From Drosophila miranda (Eukaryota > Arthropoda > Insecta > Diptera > Drosophilidae): a DNA stretch of 64,000 bases. The stretch covers positions 22,484,336 through 22,548,335 of the forward strand of contig NW_022881614.1 in NCBI RefSeq assembly GCF_003369915.1, in the 5' to 3' direction. How positions within the stretch are numbered: position 1 is the stretch's first letter; each line of letters starts with the position of its first letter. Made by a program: the position numbers and the translations under genes. Below are positions 34,601 through 46,027 of this stretch, piece by piece. The notes below the pieces were generated by a model. It was not told the DNA's origin. It did no database searches and saw nothing but the letters and a program-made list of their open reading frames with translations.

Positions 34601-34972
34601 AGTTCGGAATCATCGCTGGAAGTGCGTCCACCACAGCCGCAGCAGCTCATCTCCCACAAGCGAAGGACCACGCGCCAACGTCTGGTGAAGGAGCCTCAGC
34701 CAGTGACCTCCAGCTTTGAGGATGTGGGTGGCAACGAGGCCAAGAAACCCGCTCGATACGGCAGACGATCTTCCGTAATGCAAAATGCGCTCAATTGCCG
34801 CGAGAAATCGTCAATCGTCGAAGGCAATCCCAAGTACGCCGCCGCGGGCTGTCGGCGGGCCAAACATACTAATGGGAGCCAGAAGGATCAGCAGGGATCG
34901 GGATCCTTTGTGGTGCTCGACGAGCCGGGCAAGCCTTCCAATTGGATGAAGAAGACCTGGTACGATTCCTAG
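31697..34972 (+). CDS. PEY-repeat protein, about 610 residues, possibly microtubule-associated (intact copy)
   Basis: Three coding exons: 31697-31731 (MALAYDWKSND), 33106-33492 and 33562-34972. All have GT-AG junctions and a continuous frame. The protein is hydrophilic, basic and lacks membrane segments. A motif of the form [S/P]-E-Y-[K/R/C]-x-x-[F/Y] recurs at least seven times (SEYCRQY, SEYKRQF, PEYKDSF, PEYRDKF, PEYHESF, PEYRNNY, PEYWRAQY). Comparable short repeats occur in MDM1 and SAXO-type microtubule-binding proteins, so a cytoskeletal or ciliary/sperm role is plausible but not proven. A second, truncated copy lies at 1851-4804. The ATG was chosen because it splices in frame to the next exon. 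I do not recognise a specific fly gene name. Confidence 0.75.
31732..33105 (+). other. Intron 1 of the PEY-repeat gene
   Basis: 1.37 kb, GTAAGG donor and TTTGCAG acceptor. Short ORFs within it (for example around 32100-32630) have no recognisable content. The duplicated block begins inside this intron at 32970. Confidence 0.7.
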
Positions 34973-35495
34973 GCCCAGTAATCGACACCTAAATACGAGT
35001 ATTCTATTTATAATCTCCCAAATTCTAAAGAAATACATACAATTAAATGAAAAATTTAAGTGGTCTGCTTTTAGTCTGATTTGGAATGGGAAACCTTTAG
35101 CGATTCTGCATAAGAACGTAAACAAACTGAGGCGTTCTCCCCACAAAAATGAAAAAAATTATCTAAACTTGGTCCCAGCCCTACCCTCTGATAACCATTA
35201 CTATGGGAGAGGCGGTTACTCATAGTCTGCTCAGTGTCAGAACGCATTTCACCAGCTAAAGACGTAAGGAACCATTAGCTTCGGCACAAAATCTAAGGGG
35301 AATCCGCATACTGTAGGTGACATCAACATTGCCATGGAGGCGGGACTTGGTCATGCAGCCACTCCACCGCAACATATACTCGGCTACGCCATACGGAGCC
35401 GCACACGCATATATGTACTTCTCCTACATAGTGCCCACTTGTCTGGCGCTGCTGGTGTACATTGCACAGACTGCATCCGATTTGGCCCTCAGCTA
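32970..35495 (+). repeat. Segmental duplication, copy B (source-like, partner 1715-5327)
   Basis: It matches copy A nearly base for base. Here the flanking exons on both sides are present, so this is the ancestral arrangement. Confidence 0.9.
34973..35352. other. Short intergenic region between PEY-repeat and XK-related genes
   Basis: Contains an aagaaata(c/a)at polyadenylation-type signal near 35025-35040 and presumably the 5' untranslated region of the XK-related gene. No further gene. Confidence 0.5.
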
Positions 35496-37464
35496 CCAGC
35501 TTTTCAGACAGCATGCGCCGGGTTTTGGGGCTGGCACACTGGTGCTGGTGTTCGTACCGCCCGCCCTAACATTCCTGCTGGTGATCACGTCCCGGGAACA
35601 GCGCAGCAGCGCCAGCTCCGATCATAACAAGTGCGCTGCTCTTGCCCTTGGTTTGCTCCGGCTCATGCTGTTCCCCTTTTTTGTTGTGTACAGGTAGGGC
35701 AGGTGTATGGGAAATATGTATGTAGGTCAAGGCCGTGCTTACAGTGACTGTTTCCGATAAGGTTCTCAATGCGCTTGTTTTGGGCCGTCGAGGCACTCTT
35801 CCACGACGATGACGATGTGGAGCGCATGAAGTGCTTGGACAAGGCGACGCAGACCTCCAGTATAGAGCTGTATCTGCTCATCCAAGCCTACGCCCAGGCA
35901 GCGCCTCAAATAATCCTACAGCTATACTTTATGCTTGAGCAGGACCTCTTTCGCAACTACGAAACCTGTAAGTACAATGCTATCTTGCATATTGCATCCA
36001 TTTCAATCCATTGCCATTGCAGCCGCCGTACAGGCCTTATCCCTGGTCTTCTCGGCAATCGATTTGGCCGCCATAACAACCAGCTATCATCGCATTGAGA
36101 GCCAGCGTCGCGTGGGTCGCCATTATCCCTGGGCCACGCCACAACAGGTGGAGTCGCATCGCTGCCAGCTGGAGCAGAACGAGCGCCTGTGCTGCGATGC
36201 CGAGCGCAAGAAAAGGGAGTCGGAGCGCACAATCGCCAGCTTCCCGGAGTCGGAGAGGATCATGGCCAACTTTCATGCGCGCCAGAGAACGGATCCCGAT
36301 CCAGGTGTGGCCACTCACGAGATGCATGTGCGGGGAGAAGATGAGGTCGACAATGACGGTTTGGAACAGCTCGAGACGAAGGCCTTGCTGCACACTGGGC
36401 CAAAGAACAATGCCACCGACGATGACAAGCTGCAGGTGACGAGGCCCAAGCTGCGACTGTGGCAAAAGGATCTAGAAGACCTTGACACCATTGAAGTGCT
36501 GGACACAGTGCCCGAAACACCGCCACCACCGGTAACAGCACCGCCAGAACTGCCCGTACTAAAACCCTCTGATGATGGCCCTCCACTCCCTGATCTGCGA
36601 CGAACCGTATCGGACAACGAGCACCGCCGGAGTCGTCGCGTCACCAGACCGCTCTCGCAGCTGGAAACGTTTAAGGACATGCTGCTGATCAATGCGCAGC
36701 TGTACATCAAGGAGCATGTACCACGTCCGCCAAAGCTTCTTATAGGACGGGTAAACGAGGAGCCGAATGAGGAGCGTAGTCCGCTGGTGGCCCGATCGCC
36801 TGGAATACAGACGCCAAAGGACACCCCGCTCACGCCCAAGGATGTCGTGGACTTCTACTTCCCCCGGCCCACGAAAATAGTGAACGGCATTCAGCAGGAT
36901 GACTTTGCCGGCCGCACTGTTGCCTTCTTCGGCTGGATTGCCTTCATCACGATGCGGATGCTGGCTCTGGCCACGTTCTGCGTCTTCTATCCCCGAGCCT
37001 TCTTCATTGTGTTGGGCGTGCACTATGCCCTAATGCTGGCGTGCCTGGCTTTGGAGACAAGCTGTCGTGGCAGCTGGAACCGCACGCTATTCTATCTGCT
37101 CCTGGCCTACGTGTTGCGAACCTTTGTTTTCTTCGGGGCAAGGCCGGCTAGCCAGTCATCCCAGGGCTGGGTACTTCCCAAGCCCTCAGGTCGCACAATA
37201 TACCAACTAATTGGACATCTCGAACAAGTTGAAACAACAAAAGTAACCGACAAAAAAAACTGCCAACGGACTCTACTCGACAAACAACATTACAGTAACT
37301 TCTTGCAACACAGACGTGGACCAGGTCGAGGTGTCGATGTTTTTACCTCTGACATACCCACCCTACCTGAGATCCGATCACGACGTTCTGGATCTCCCTG
37401 CCATGTGCAGCAGCCTTACCCTCCCGTTGCTGTGGCTCCTCTTCCCCCCATACGAAACGATTAG
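35353..37464 (+). CDS. XK-related membrane protein, about 662 residues
   Basis: Three exons: 35353-35693, 35762-35967, 36023-37464. The junctions keep the frame. XK/XKR proteins are plasma-membrane proteins, several of them phospholipid scramblases. Seen here: hydrophobic segments in exon 1 (FSYIVPTCLALLVYIAQ; VLVFVPPALTFLLVI), the XKR-like stretch LLIQAYAQAAPQIILQLYFM, a membrane segment around LSLVFSAIDLAAITTSYHR, a long acidic/proline-rich loop (36110-36830), then VAFFGWIAFITMRMLALATF and further hydrophobic segments to about 37120. The last 100 residues are hydrophilic and do not look like XK, so a frameshift or changed 3' end near 37120 is possible. The start ATG at 35353 is the first in the conserved frame. 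Confidence 0.7.
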
Positions 37465-39331
37465 CAATTCCTTTTCTTTCTTATAATTTCCACGGTAATT
37501 TCCTACTTTTACATGGTATCATTGCTAAACTAAGCCTGCCTATTCATTCCCCCTTCATCTTATCATTACGGGCGGTTAATAAATAAATAGATAAATAGGA
37601 ATAATTAATATAATAAATATAAATAAGTTACATATATAAATAGATATGGACGGACTTAAATTAGGGGATTAACATATACATATAAATGGAGACGTCTAAC
37701 AAAAATAAATAATGGTGTGATGGACCTATTTCAGGCTGAGGTAAGCTCAGTGACGACCAGGGGTCAATCCACAAGAAATTTGTAGAAATAGATGGAACCT
37801 TAAGGGCGGCGTCAGGGGGCGGCCTATCGTAGAGAGGTGGATCGGGGCTAGGATGGGCGTCGCTCGTCGTGTATACGAAAAGGCTGCGTAGACTCGGGGT
37901 GGGGTGGCGTCGGTGCCTCGGCTAATTGGAGTGAACTTACGCAATCGGGTGTTTTACTTTGATAATTCGACACTTTATTGTAATTCTTAGCACTTTAAAT
38001 GAACTTATTTTAATTGGTCGCCGATGCTTTCTTGTGAGTTCCGGGTACAACGTCTGTGCTCCGAACCGGGTTTCTGCGTAAGTTTTTGGTACCACGTCCG
38101 TACTCTGAGCCGGTTTTCTGCGTAAGCTTTTGGTACCACGTCCGTACTCTGAGCCGGGTTTCTGCGTAAGTCTTTGGTACCACGTCCGTACTCTGAGCCG
38201 GGTTTCTGCGTAAGTTGCTTCTTGGTTCTCGTCGTCGTCTTTTTATAGGCCCGTATTGCTGGGTCTGCGGGTTTGAAAATGCACTTCCGCGTCGGGGTGC
38301 ACTTTGCCGTTCCTGGTGATCGTCGCAGATTTTCGCGGCGTCATCTTTCCGCCGTTGATGAGCCCGGAAGACCGCACTTGGCCGATGGCTTGGCCTGGAG
38401 TGGGGAAAGTCCGCGTGACCTGATGTCTTTGGTCAGCGTTATGGAGTTGGCGCGTGTTGATCGGTGGTTGCGTGCGGAGAGGGGGCGTTGGTTGTGGGGT
38501 GCGGTGCGATGCGCTCATTATAGGTCGGGGGACGGATTGTATCGAACCCTTTTAGGTTCGTTACAATGGGAGTAAATATGTTGATTGATGATTTTTTTCT
38601 CTCCCTAAATGGGCGAGGGACCCGCACTACGTGGCCAGGATAGTTTCTTCGAGACCAGCAAAACCAAGCCAGGATGGCGGAGCTGTGACCTATTCCCTAT
38701 GGATTTGCTCCCCCTTTGGAGCGGACTCACTCTTGTGCTTTTTGGGTCTACTTTCCGTCCCGCTGGTCAGCTCTAAAGTTCCTGGTGTTTCACTGATCTT
38801 GATCCCCTGGAATCACAGATTTATTTATCTTTTTATCGGGTGATGGCCTCCATCCTCATCCCACTCACTTTTTCTTTCAAAACTAAAAAATCACGTCACT
38901 TTCTCCGTCAACCGGCGCGCATGCTCCTCCGTTGCGGGAAATTTTTACCCTGAACCCCCTCTTTGCTTAGCTGCTCTGTATGATGCTCCCGGGCCGCTAA
39001 TCCCCATCGCTCTCTTCTATCGACCTTGAACTAGGTTCAAGGGCATGGCCTAATTCGGGCTGCTGGCGGCTCTCTTTCTTTGCAAATCCTCTCTCATAAC
39101 GGCTCCGGAGATCGCGCGGAACTCTCACTCTCCAGGACCAGGTGGCGCCACTCTTGCTAACCTTTTCCCCTTAACACTGTGGTTGCCCAGTGCCCTGCAT
39201 CGAGTGTTGTTTGGTCGATCAAGTAGGCTAGTCCACAAGTATTTTCATTGTCACATTGTTGCTAGCATCATAATAAATTATTCACGTTAGTTGTAATACT
39301 AAAAGTTACTATATACGCAGCTGCCGTTAAA
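37465..39331. other. Intergenic region with a possible retroelement remnant
   Basis: 37465-37720 is the AT-rich 3' flank of the XK-related gene, with several aataaa signals. From about 37740 to 39180 the composition changes to GC-rich, low-coding sequence with a 44-base tandem repeat (38045-38215). A tata-like TTTTTATAGG lies near 38238 and tggcgccact near 39140. This could be LTR and leader of a degraded retroelement, but no coding support was found. Confidence 0.35.
38045..38215. repeat. 44-base tandem repeat, about 3.5 copies
   Basis: The unit starts tttctgcgtaag at 38071, 38115, 38159 and 38203 (partial), each followed by ttggtaccacgtccgtactctgagccgg. A diverged partial unit precedes at 38045. 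The constant 44-base spacing and few differences indicate recent tandem duplication. Confidence 0.85.
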
Positions 39332-39861
39332 ATGGCCGAACCTGGTAAGAAACTTCCAAAGTCTCGCGGGCCGTGCCCAATTGAATTCACCGAGTCCCAA
39401 ATCAGTTATGGACCGCCCAAAATCAACAAGGTTCTGAGTAAGTATCTTGGCCATGTCTAAGGATTTGATTAATGGCATTTTGCTTGGCCTGCAGCCACCC
39501 GTGCCAACCGAATCGAGCAGTTTCTGTGGCAGGAGCTATTCGCCGAGTACAATCGTCAAGCTTCGGCCACTGCGGACTTGGGTGTGAGCACCACTGAGTA
39601 TTTCGATGTCTATTGTAAGGACATACCACCGGTGGATGAGGAACGAAAGGAGACTCTGGTCAACAAGTACTCGGTGTACTGTACAACGGCCATAACTCTG
39701 TGGAACTATGATGGTGATCCCACAAAGACCTTCAAAAAAAGTATTTGATTACAAGGCCCATTCAAGAGTGCACCGAAAAGTTTGCCCCATAAGGTATGTA
39801 CGTGTAAGGCAGCAATTATTCTTAATCAACCTGCTTTTTATTCAACCGCAGATCAAACTGA
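39332..39861 (+). pseudogene. Small unrecognised protein gene with a homopolymer frameshift
   Basis: Exons 39332-39437 (MAEPGKKLPKSRGP...), 39495-39793 and a tiny last exon 39852-39861, joined by GT-AG introns. The middle exon reads ATRANRIEQFLWQEL and ends at a TGA at 39746 just after seven consecutive A bases (39734-39740). With six A bases the frame would continue as VFDYKAHSRVHRKVC through the splice site to a stop in the last exon. The fit to the splice donor makes an inserted A likely, giving a protein of about 138 residues without it. There are no membrane segments. Function not recognised; small basic proteins like this are common among sperm-axoneme genes, but that is only a guess. 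Confidence 0.55.
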
Positions 39862-39984
39862 TATTCTAGGATACTTATACTCACTTTCCGATCCACGAAT
39901 AAGGAACCACCATGTTTTTCAATAGCAGAACACTTGGTCTTGTCGTTAAATTAAATTGTTTTAAATATATCATTATGTTCTGAC

Positions 39985-39992
39985 TATCGATA
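39985..39992. promoter_or_regulatory. DRE-type motif TATCGATA
   Basis: An exact palindromic DNA replication-related element core, bound by DREF/BEAF-32 in Drosophila. It lies about 450 bases upstream of the OstDelta ATG. Confidence 0.55.
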
Positions 39993-40218
39993 GCTCTGTT
40001 ATTTTATAGCCTGTTTACACCAGGGTTGCGTCAGTAGTGGTGGCACGCCTATTGTGCATCCCTGCATCGATAGCAAACGATATCGAGGTTGTGTAAAAAG
40101 GAAATAACTAACATATTTTATAGTTGGTCACAAAGGAATCCGCTATTTTGAGAAGGGGGCTTATGGATAGATTGATTCATTAAGAAGGAATCCCCAGAGT
40201 GATGAGCAAATTTGAATC

Positions 40219-40226
40219 TATCGATA
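40219..40226. promoter_or_regulatory. DRE-type motif TATCGATA, near the OstDelta start
   Basis: Second exact copy, 206 bases upstream of the OstDelta ATG, a usual distance for DRE-driven TATA-less housekeeping promoters. Confidence 0.6.
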
Positions 40227-40431
40227 ACGATGGTTTTGCAGCTCTGCCGCACTATGTAGCAAATGTGTAGTTACCGTGTAATGCGATGTAATAAATTGAC
40301 TGCCGCTGACGTGTCTGTGAATATCGAATATCGAAGCTGAGACAGGCGGTGCTGGCTATTTTGTGCGATTTTTATTTGTTTTCCTATAGAATATAAGAAA
40401 AAGTTGTTGAACGCAAACACAATATAGGAAA

Positions 40432-42647
40432 ATGTTGAAGTTAGGTGGGTAGAGTTCGCTAAAACTGGGCCCGGAACCGCAGAGTTTCGGGACACTGGCA
40501 AAGGAAACGCCGGCTTCGATATCGTAGTGCTGTCTCTGTCTGATTTTCGTGGTTAGACGATTGCCGGCGAAGTGATGTTCTTGCTGCCCCTCGAGCTTGT
40601 AATTCTCATGGTTCTGTTGTTGCAGGTCTGACGCTCTTCTCCGTACTATGCGCCTGTGCGCCAACGTGGAGTACGCGTACCGTTGATAGCCATCTGGGTC
40701 CAAAGGATCTCACCCGCCTACAAAAAGTCTTTGTGGATGGATTCGGTTCCAATGATCTGCAAGCCATATTTTTCTCCAGCCTTAACATTCAGTTAACCGA
40801 TGCCACCCAGAAGGAACCTCTGTGCAAGAAGATAGCGGCCATGCATCAGGAATCGAAGCTGAACGTAAGTGCTTAGCAAACGTTCACTGAACCTTGAATC
40901 ATTGCCTTTGTTCTCGGTTCCAGAGCTTCGAAAAGGACTACTATTTCATTGGTGCTAGCAAGAACCTGGGCTGTTCTGCGAAACTAGACGAAGCACTGCT
41001 CTCGAAAGTGTACAGCTCGTTGGATTCCGAACTGGGCAGCACTCAAGAGATTTACTATCGCTTAGTCACACACAAGGCACTCGGTGTACAGGTCAGTGAA
41101 GCCACTCAGGGTAAGATTGTAAAGCGCCTCCAGGAGCTTCTAAAGAAGGACGATACACTGACTGGTCTGGGCTATGGATTCAATGTGGCTGTTCAGCTGG
41201 GCAGCGGTGCCGCCTTCATTGCGAATCGCGTTGAAGATGCTATCGTTCAGGCCGATGAGGTGGACGGAAAACTCCTTCAGTTCGAGGGGGGATTGAGCAT
41301 CACGTCTTTGATCATTAACGGTGCTTTCGGCGTTGCCAAAGCCTACAACAAGCCAGCACCAGTCAGTGCCGCACAATCTGTTAAGTTTGCCAACTATTTC
41401 CTGAGTCGTCGTTCGGTGCAGTCCGCTAAGGGAGCTCACGTATTGATTGAGGCATTGAAGACCATTGGTGCTGACGAAAAGATTGCTCCCATTTGTGTGC
41501 AGCTGATCGGAAACGGCCAGTTGGACGCCCAGTCACCCACGTTGAATATAGCTGTTGTCGATTTACTTGGCAAGCCTTTGTCGCCCGCCCCGAAGATTAT
41601 CACTGCCAAGGTGTTCCACAAAAAGGACAACTCTTTGCTAGCTGAGAAAATCTCGGTGACTTCCAAGTCTTCAGACAAGACCACTTATGTGGCCGATTTG
41701 GCCAGCTTGAAGCCGGCCCGTGGCATCTATCAGGCCGAACTGAGTGCGGATAGCGTATATACGCAGACAGTGCAATTCAAAGTACTCGGACGTGTCAAGG
41801 TCCAGTCTCTCGACGTTGGCATTGCCGAGTCGGATGCCAGTGCTGCCACGCGCAAGCAAATCGTGAATTATCCTAGCAAGTTAAAGGAGAACTTGTCGGC
41901 GGATACTACACAAAAGCTGCTGCTGAGCGCCGTATTAGTGGAGGAGTCTAACAACAAGCCACTCGCCGTCCACCAAGCCTTTGTGCGTCTTTACAACAAG
42001 CAAACAGACAAGGAGATTATCTTTGTGGCGGAACAGGACAGCAGCAAGGCCTACAAATTCGACATGGACATTGGCGGCAATGGCAAGAACTTTAATTACC
42101 AGAGTGGCACATACAACATCTACCTGACCGTGGGCGATGCCTCGCTGTCCAACTCCTTCGAGTGGCTTGTGGCTGATATCCAGCTGAAATTCAGCGAGGA
42201 TAGAGGTATGGGGAGTATACCTTGAATATTGAGATTGTAACTTAACGAAATGGTACACTTTTTGCAGAAGTCAAGCCGAAAATCGCTTCAGGTCCCCGTC
42301 CTGAGATTGTTCATCAATTCCGTGTGCCTGACAAGCGGCCGCCTCGTATTGTGTCGGACATATTCACTGGACTCTGTATTACCCCGTTGGTTCTGCTGTT
42401 TATCTTCTGGGGCAAGTTGGGCGTGAACGTCTCCAACTTCACTCTGGCACCGAGCACAATCGGTTTCCATGTGGGCTTTGGCGGCATTCTGCTTCTGTTC
42501 TTTGTCTTCTGGATGCAACTGAACATGTTCCAAACCCTGCGCCTGCTGATATCCATCGCAATATTCACATTCCTTACTGGCAACCGTTTGCTGAGGCGTC
42601 TGTATGCACTACGCAACTCAAAGAACCCGTCAAGTGCGTTGTCATAA
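40432..42647 (+). CDS. OstDelta: Ribophorin II / Swp1, oligosaccharyltransferase delta subunit, intact
   Basis: Four exons: 40432-40444, 40626-40864, 40924-42205, 42268-42647. All junctions are GT-AG and total 637 residues, the usual length of ribophorin II. The subunit belongs to the oligosaccharyltransferase complex that N-glycosylates proteins in the ER membrane. Seen: an N-terminal signal peptide (MLKLGLTLFSVLCACAP), a long lumenal region, and three C-terminal membrane segments (ITPLVLLFIFWGKL; VGFGGILLLFFVFWM; LLISIAIFTFLTG). No stop, frameshift or splice defect was found, in contrast to the neighbours on both sides. DRE motifs upstream suggest constitutive expression. The first exon is only 13 bases and was chosen because it restores the signal peptide. 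Confidence 0.9.
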
Positions 42648-42922
42648 ACTCAAATCGCACCAGACATTGTCCGTACATAATTGAATAAAGTAAATAAATG
42701 TGGCACTCTCTATCTATCTACTTTCAGCTTTGTCATTATAGTAACCTTTAATAAAACGATTAGGTTAAGGTTAATACAACCCACACAAGCTGCTTTTGTA
42801 GAATACCTAAAAATTACTTATTTATTCGTGCGAGTATAACTTTACAGCCTAATTTCAACTGCACAACAATATATTTACAAGAGTAACAATAGCGGGGAAA
42901 ATAACCCACTTAATAAGTGTGT

Positions 42923-45900
42923 TTAGAGGTGTGCCTTCATGAAGGGTTTCAGGTACTTGTGGAATGCTTCGTTCACAGGCTCCTTGTTGAGCGGATTCTT
43001 TTTGGTCGACTCGAATATGCGTTCGTAGACGTTGCCATCGTACGCCCCCAGTACAGAGTCCAGAACGCGATCATGCAAATCGAAACTGTCCACCAAGGTG
43101 ACGGCATTTGGTCGCAGTTGCTTCAGGCAGTTCTGCAGGCGAATCTCCAACGTTGTGACATCTTTGTCTGTGAGGTCGATGAACTGCAATCATTTGGAAG
43201 TGAAGTAAAACATTCAGATCTCGAAACGGTTGAACATCTTACGCGGCATCAACTAGGTATAGCTCCAGCACCACCTTCAGGACATCGGCCAGCGCTGGTG
43301 AAACCTGTCGCGACACGGCCAACAGTTCCGTATAGGCTGATTCAAATTATTTACCTTTATTATATGGCTCAACTAAAATTGTGATATTGACTTACGTCTG
43401 CCGCTGCAGTCAAAAAGGTTCCGCTCAGATTAGCTGCCATTTCGGTGCTGTGGCCCTGTCTACGACGCTGCTCAATCTGCTCATAGGCAATACGGATTTT
43501 GCTGCATAGTAAAAATAATAATAGATAGATTTCATAGCAGAGACCTGGGGATTCGCTTACTTGGCGGCCACAAACTGGAAGGCCTTGACAATAGATTCTA
43601 GGGAACCATCGGAGTTAACAAACTGCCTCTCCTTTAGCGCGTCATTGATGTAGGCCACTGTTGGTACCAGCTTCTCCCCGTTTAAGGCCTGGCCGTATAC
43701 CTTAACCAGATATCGGGCAGTCTGCAGCAACATTACTGTGTTTTCACCCTAGTACGTGCAGACAGCGGTCGTCATGCCGTATATGGTCGGGAAATTGGAG
43801 CAGTCCATGTAGCCATGGCCGCCACAGGAGAGACGGCAGGTCTCCACACCAGCGGCGGCGTCAGCACTGCAGATGGCTTTCAGGCAGCAGGACAGGGCAT
43901 GCATCTCGGGCAGGCGGTCTAGGTTACCCTGCTCGATCTCCCCCGACAAGACGTTGTACATGTTCCAAATACCGTCGCCGGTGGTTTTGAATACAATGGA
44001 CTTGGCTATTTGGGGAAACAGCTTCAGCTGCTGGGTGGTGTGGTCCATGATCTGTGGCTCCGGCTGATTTGGATCGATAGGACTCTGTCGGCGCACCGCC
44101 GAGTACCTTGAGGCAATGGTAGATGCCTTGGCCAGACTCTGGGCAGTGTCGCGAATCAGAGCGCATCGAACAAACATCTAGAATTATTATATAAATGCTA
44201 GAGCAAGGTCTAAAACTCAGATTTTATCCTTTAATACCATTGTTCCATAGGTGAGAACGCTGTTCTTGGGCGCCACATAGGTGACGTCCGGCAGAACCTG
44301 TTGATTCTTCATCAGGACATTCTTCAGACCCAGATAGCCATTGTTCACGGACTTCATACCCAGTTTCGTACCAATATCGCCGATGTCGATGCCAGGCAGA
44401 GGCTCGTGAGTGTCCGAGTGCCTCAGCTGGACAATGAACGGCACCAGACCACGGAACTCGCCCTTGGTGTATAATTGAGCCACCACAACAGCATGGTTTG
44501 CCGTATGACCCACTGTGAATATAATCGTTTTGAATTTGGAAGAGATGGTCGTACTATTGTCGTATACTAACAGCCTCCCGGCCACCACTTGTAGGTGTGT
44601 TTATGACAAACTCCTGGGTTCTGGCATCGTAATCAGCGCGAGTCTCCAGACCCCACAAGAACGTTCCATGTCCTAGCTCTGTTTGAGCATAGGTTCCAAT
44701 AATCTCGCAGTCCCATGCCTTGCTCAGCCACTCCACCTGCTGGTCCATAGTGCCCTTACCCATGATGGTGGGCACAAACATCACATAGTGTAGGGTCAAA
44801 GGATTGCCCTCCTTCAATATGGCGGCGCCCAGAGAGCCACCAAGCAGCGCACTGGAAAATATCCAAGATAGAGTCCATGAACTGCGATTAATTATAGACT
44901 GTTTACTTGTTGGTATCGACGCCATCCTCGCCTTCAGCACGGAGTTTCCGTATCTTCTCGCCTATGATGCACGCCTTGCGTAGGCTGTGCTCGTACAGCT
45001 CCTTGTGCGACAGGTAGGAGATTGGTAGATCATCCTTCAATGCCGGGTCCTCGAGAAACATTTTTTCTATTTTAGGATTACAAATCAATAAACGTCTTGA
45101 TGATAACATTGTAATTCTTTATTTCATTCTTTATCAGTGGTATTAATTGACTGATGTTAACAACTTGTCCTTTGGCCATTTACTGTGCTCTGTTCAGCTA
45201 AGCCAAATCTGCCAGATAAGCCTATCAGCTGTTCGCAATAGAGTTATTTCGAGTGACTCTATAAATAGAATGAAATAGGAGCAGCTCCAAACAAGTTCAT
45301 ACGCTATAAAATCAAACATCCAAAGTACACGGCTATTCTGATTTATCAAGAATCGGAGACAAAGTGCAAAGATTAACACCCGCAGAGCAAAGCTGCTGTA
45401 CCTGCTCTAGCTGGAGATAATTTGGCCTAAAGGTTACGATTATGTTTTAGTAGACTGTTCGTCATTTGGAATATGTGCATAATTAATGAACTCGGCAAAA
45501 GCGTGCAGCAAACTAATGAATGGAGAGCCGAAGAAGGGGCTAATCAAAACAAAGACTTCGATGAAAGGTCTGATGCGGGGAGAAAACAAAAAACTACACA
45601 GTTGCATTGATGATAAGAAAGTCTTCAACAAGTCCAGAATTGCATTATCAGTTTCAAACAAATTATTGTTTTGCTCCGTCATGCTTCTGGCGCAATTTTT
45701 CTGGCACTGACGATTGTGAAACGCGATTTGGATTGCGCCAAGCTCGTCTAGAGCAGGGAGTACTGCTATTAACCGACCGGTTAAGTTTCTCCAGTTTCTC
45801 TCCACCCATACAAGCGAGTAAGTACATCTGTATGCATGCACATATTCGAACATATGTATGTACTCTCGTCCATGAGTATCTATTTTATAAGAGCAGAGCT

Positions 45901-46027
45901 TACCCAGGCTTTTCTTTTCTTTGTATCTCTCCTCGCCACCTGCCCAGAAGACGGCAAGCTCGTGGGGATCAAAGGTATATGTGTGGCGCTCCTTCAGCAG
46001 ATCGGGATTCACTTCTTTAGATGGCAT
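42923..46027 (-). pseudogene. Acox57D: Peroxisomal acyl-CoA oxidase (Acox57D-type), inactivated
   Basis: ACOX performs the first, FAD-dependent step of peroxisomal beta-oxidation. Exons on the minus strand: 46027-45904 (MPSKEVNPDLL), 45066-44907, 44851-44572 (GTYAQTELGHGT), 44512-44238, 44177-43561 (CRLSCGGHGYMDC), about 43500-43396, about 43330-43243, and 43189-42923, ending KAHL, a PTS1-like tail. Lesions: a deletion between FVINTP and YKWWPGG near 44595 shifts the frame. A TAG at 43753-43755 replaces Glu in the conserved Y-E-G-E-N-T. Some residues also seem to be missing between LYLVDAA and FIDLTDK. The paralogues Acox57D-p and -d are neighbours in D. melanogaster; I cannot say which this is. 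Confidence 0.87.

Larger units (their letters stand above)
39862..40431. other. Upstream region of OstDelta
   Basis: Non-coding. It contains two exact TATCGATA palindromes and a partial one (gcatcgatagc near 40067), a spacing typical of a housekeeping promoter. No transposon seen. Confidence 0.5.

Noticed and set aside
36315-36839. 174-residue minus-strand ORF opposite the XK-related gene
   Set aside because: Serine/glycine-rich shadow of a proline- and acid-rich exon; no own signals.
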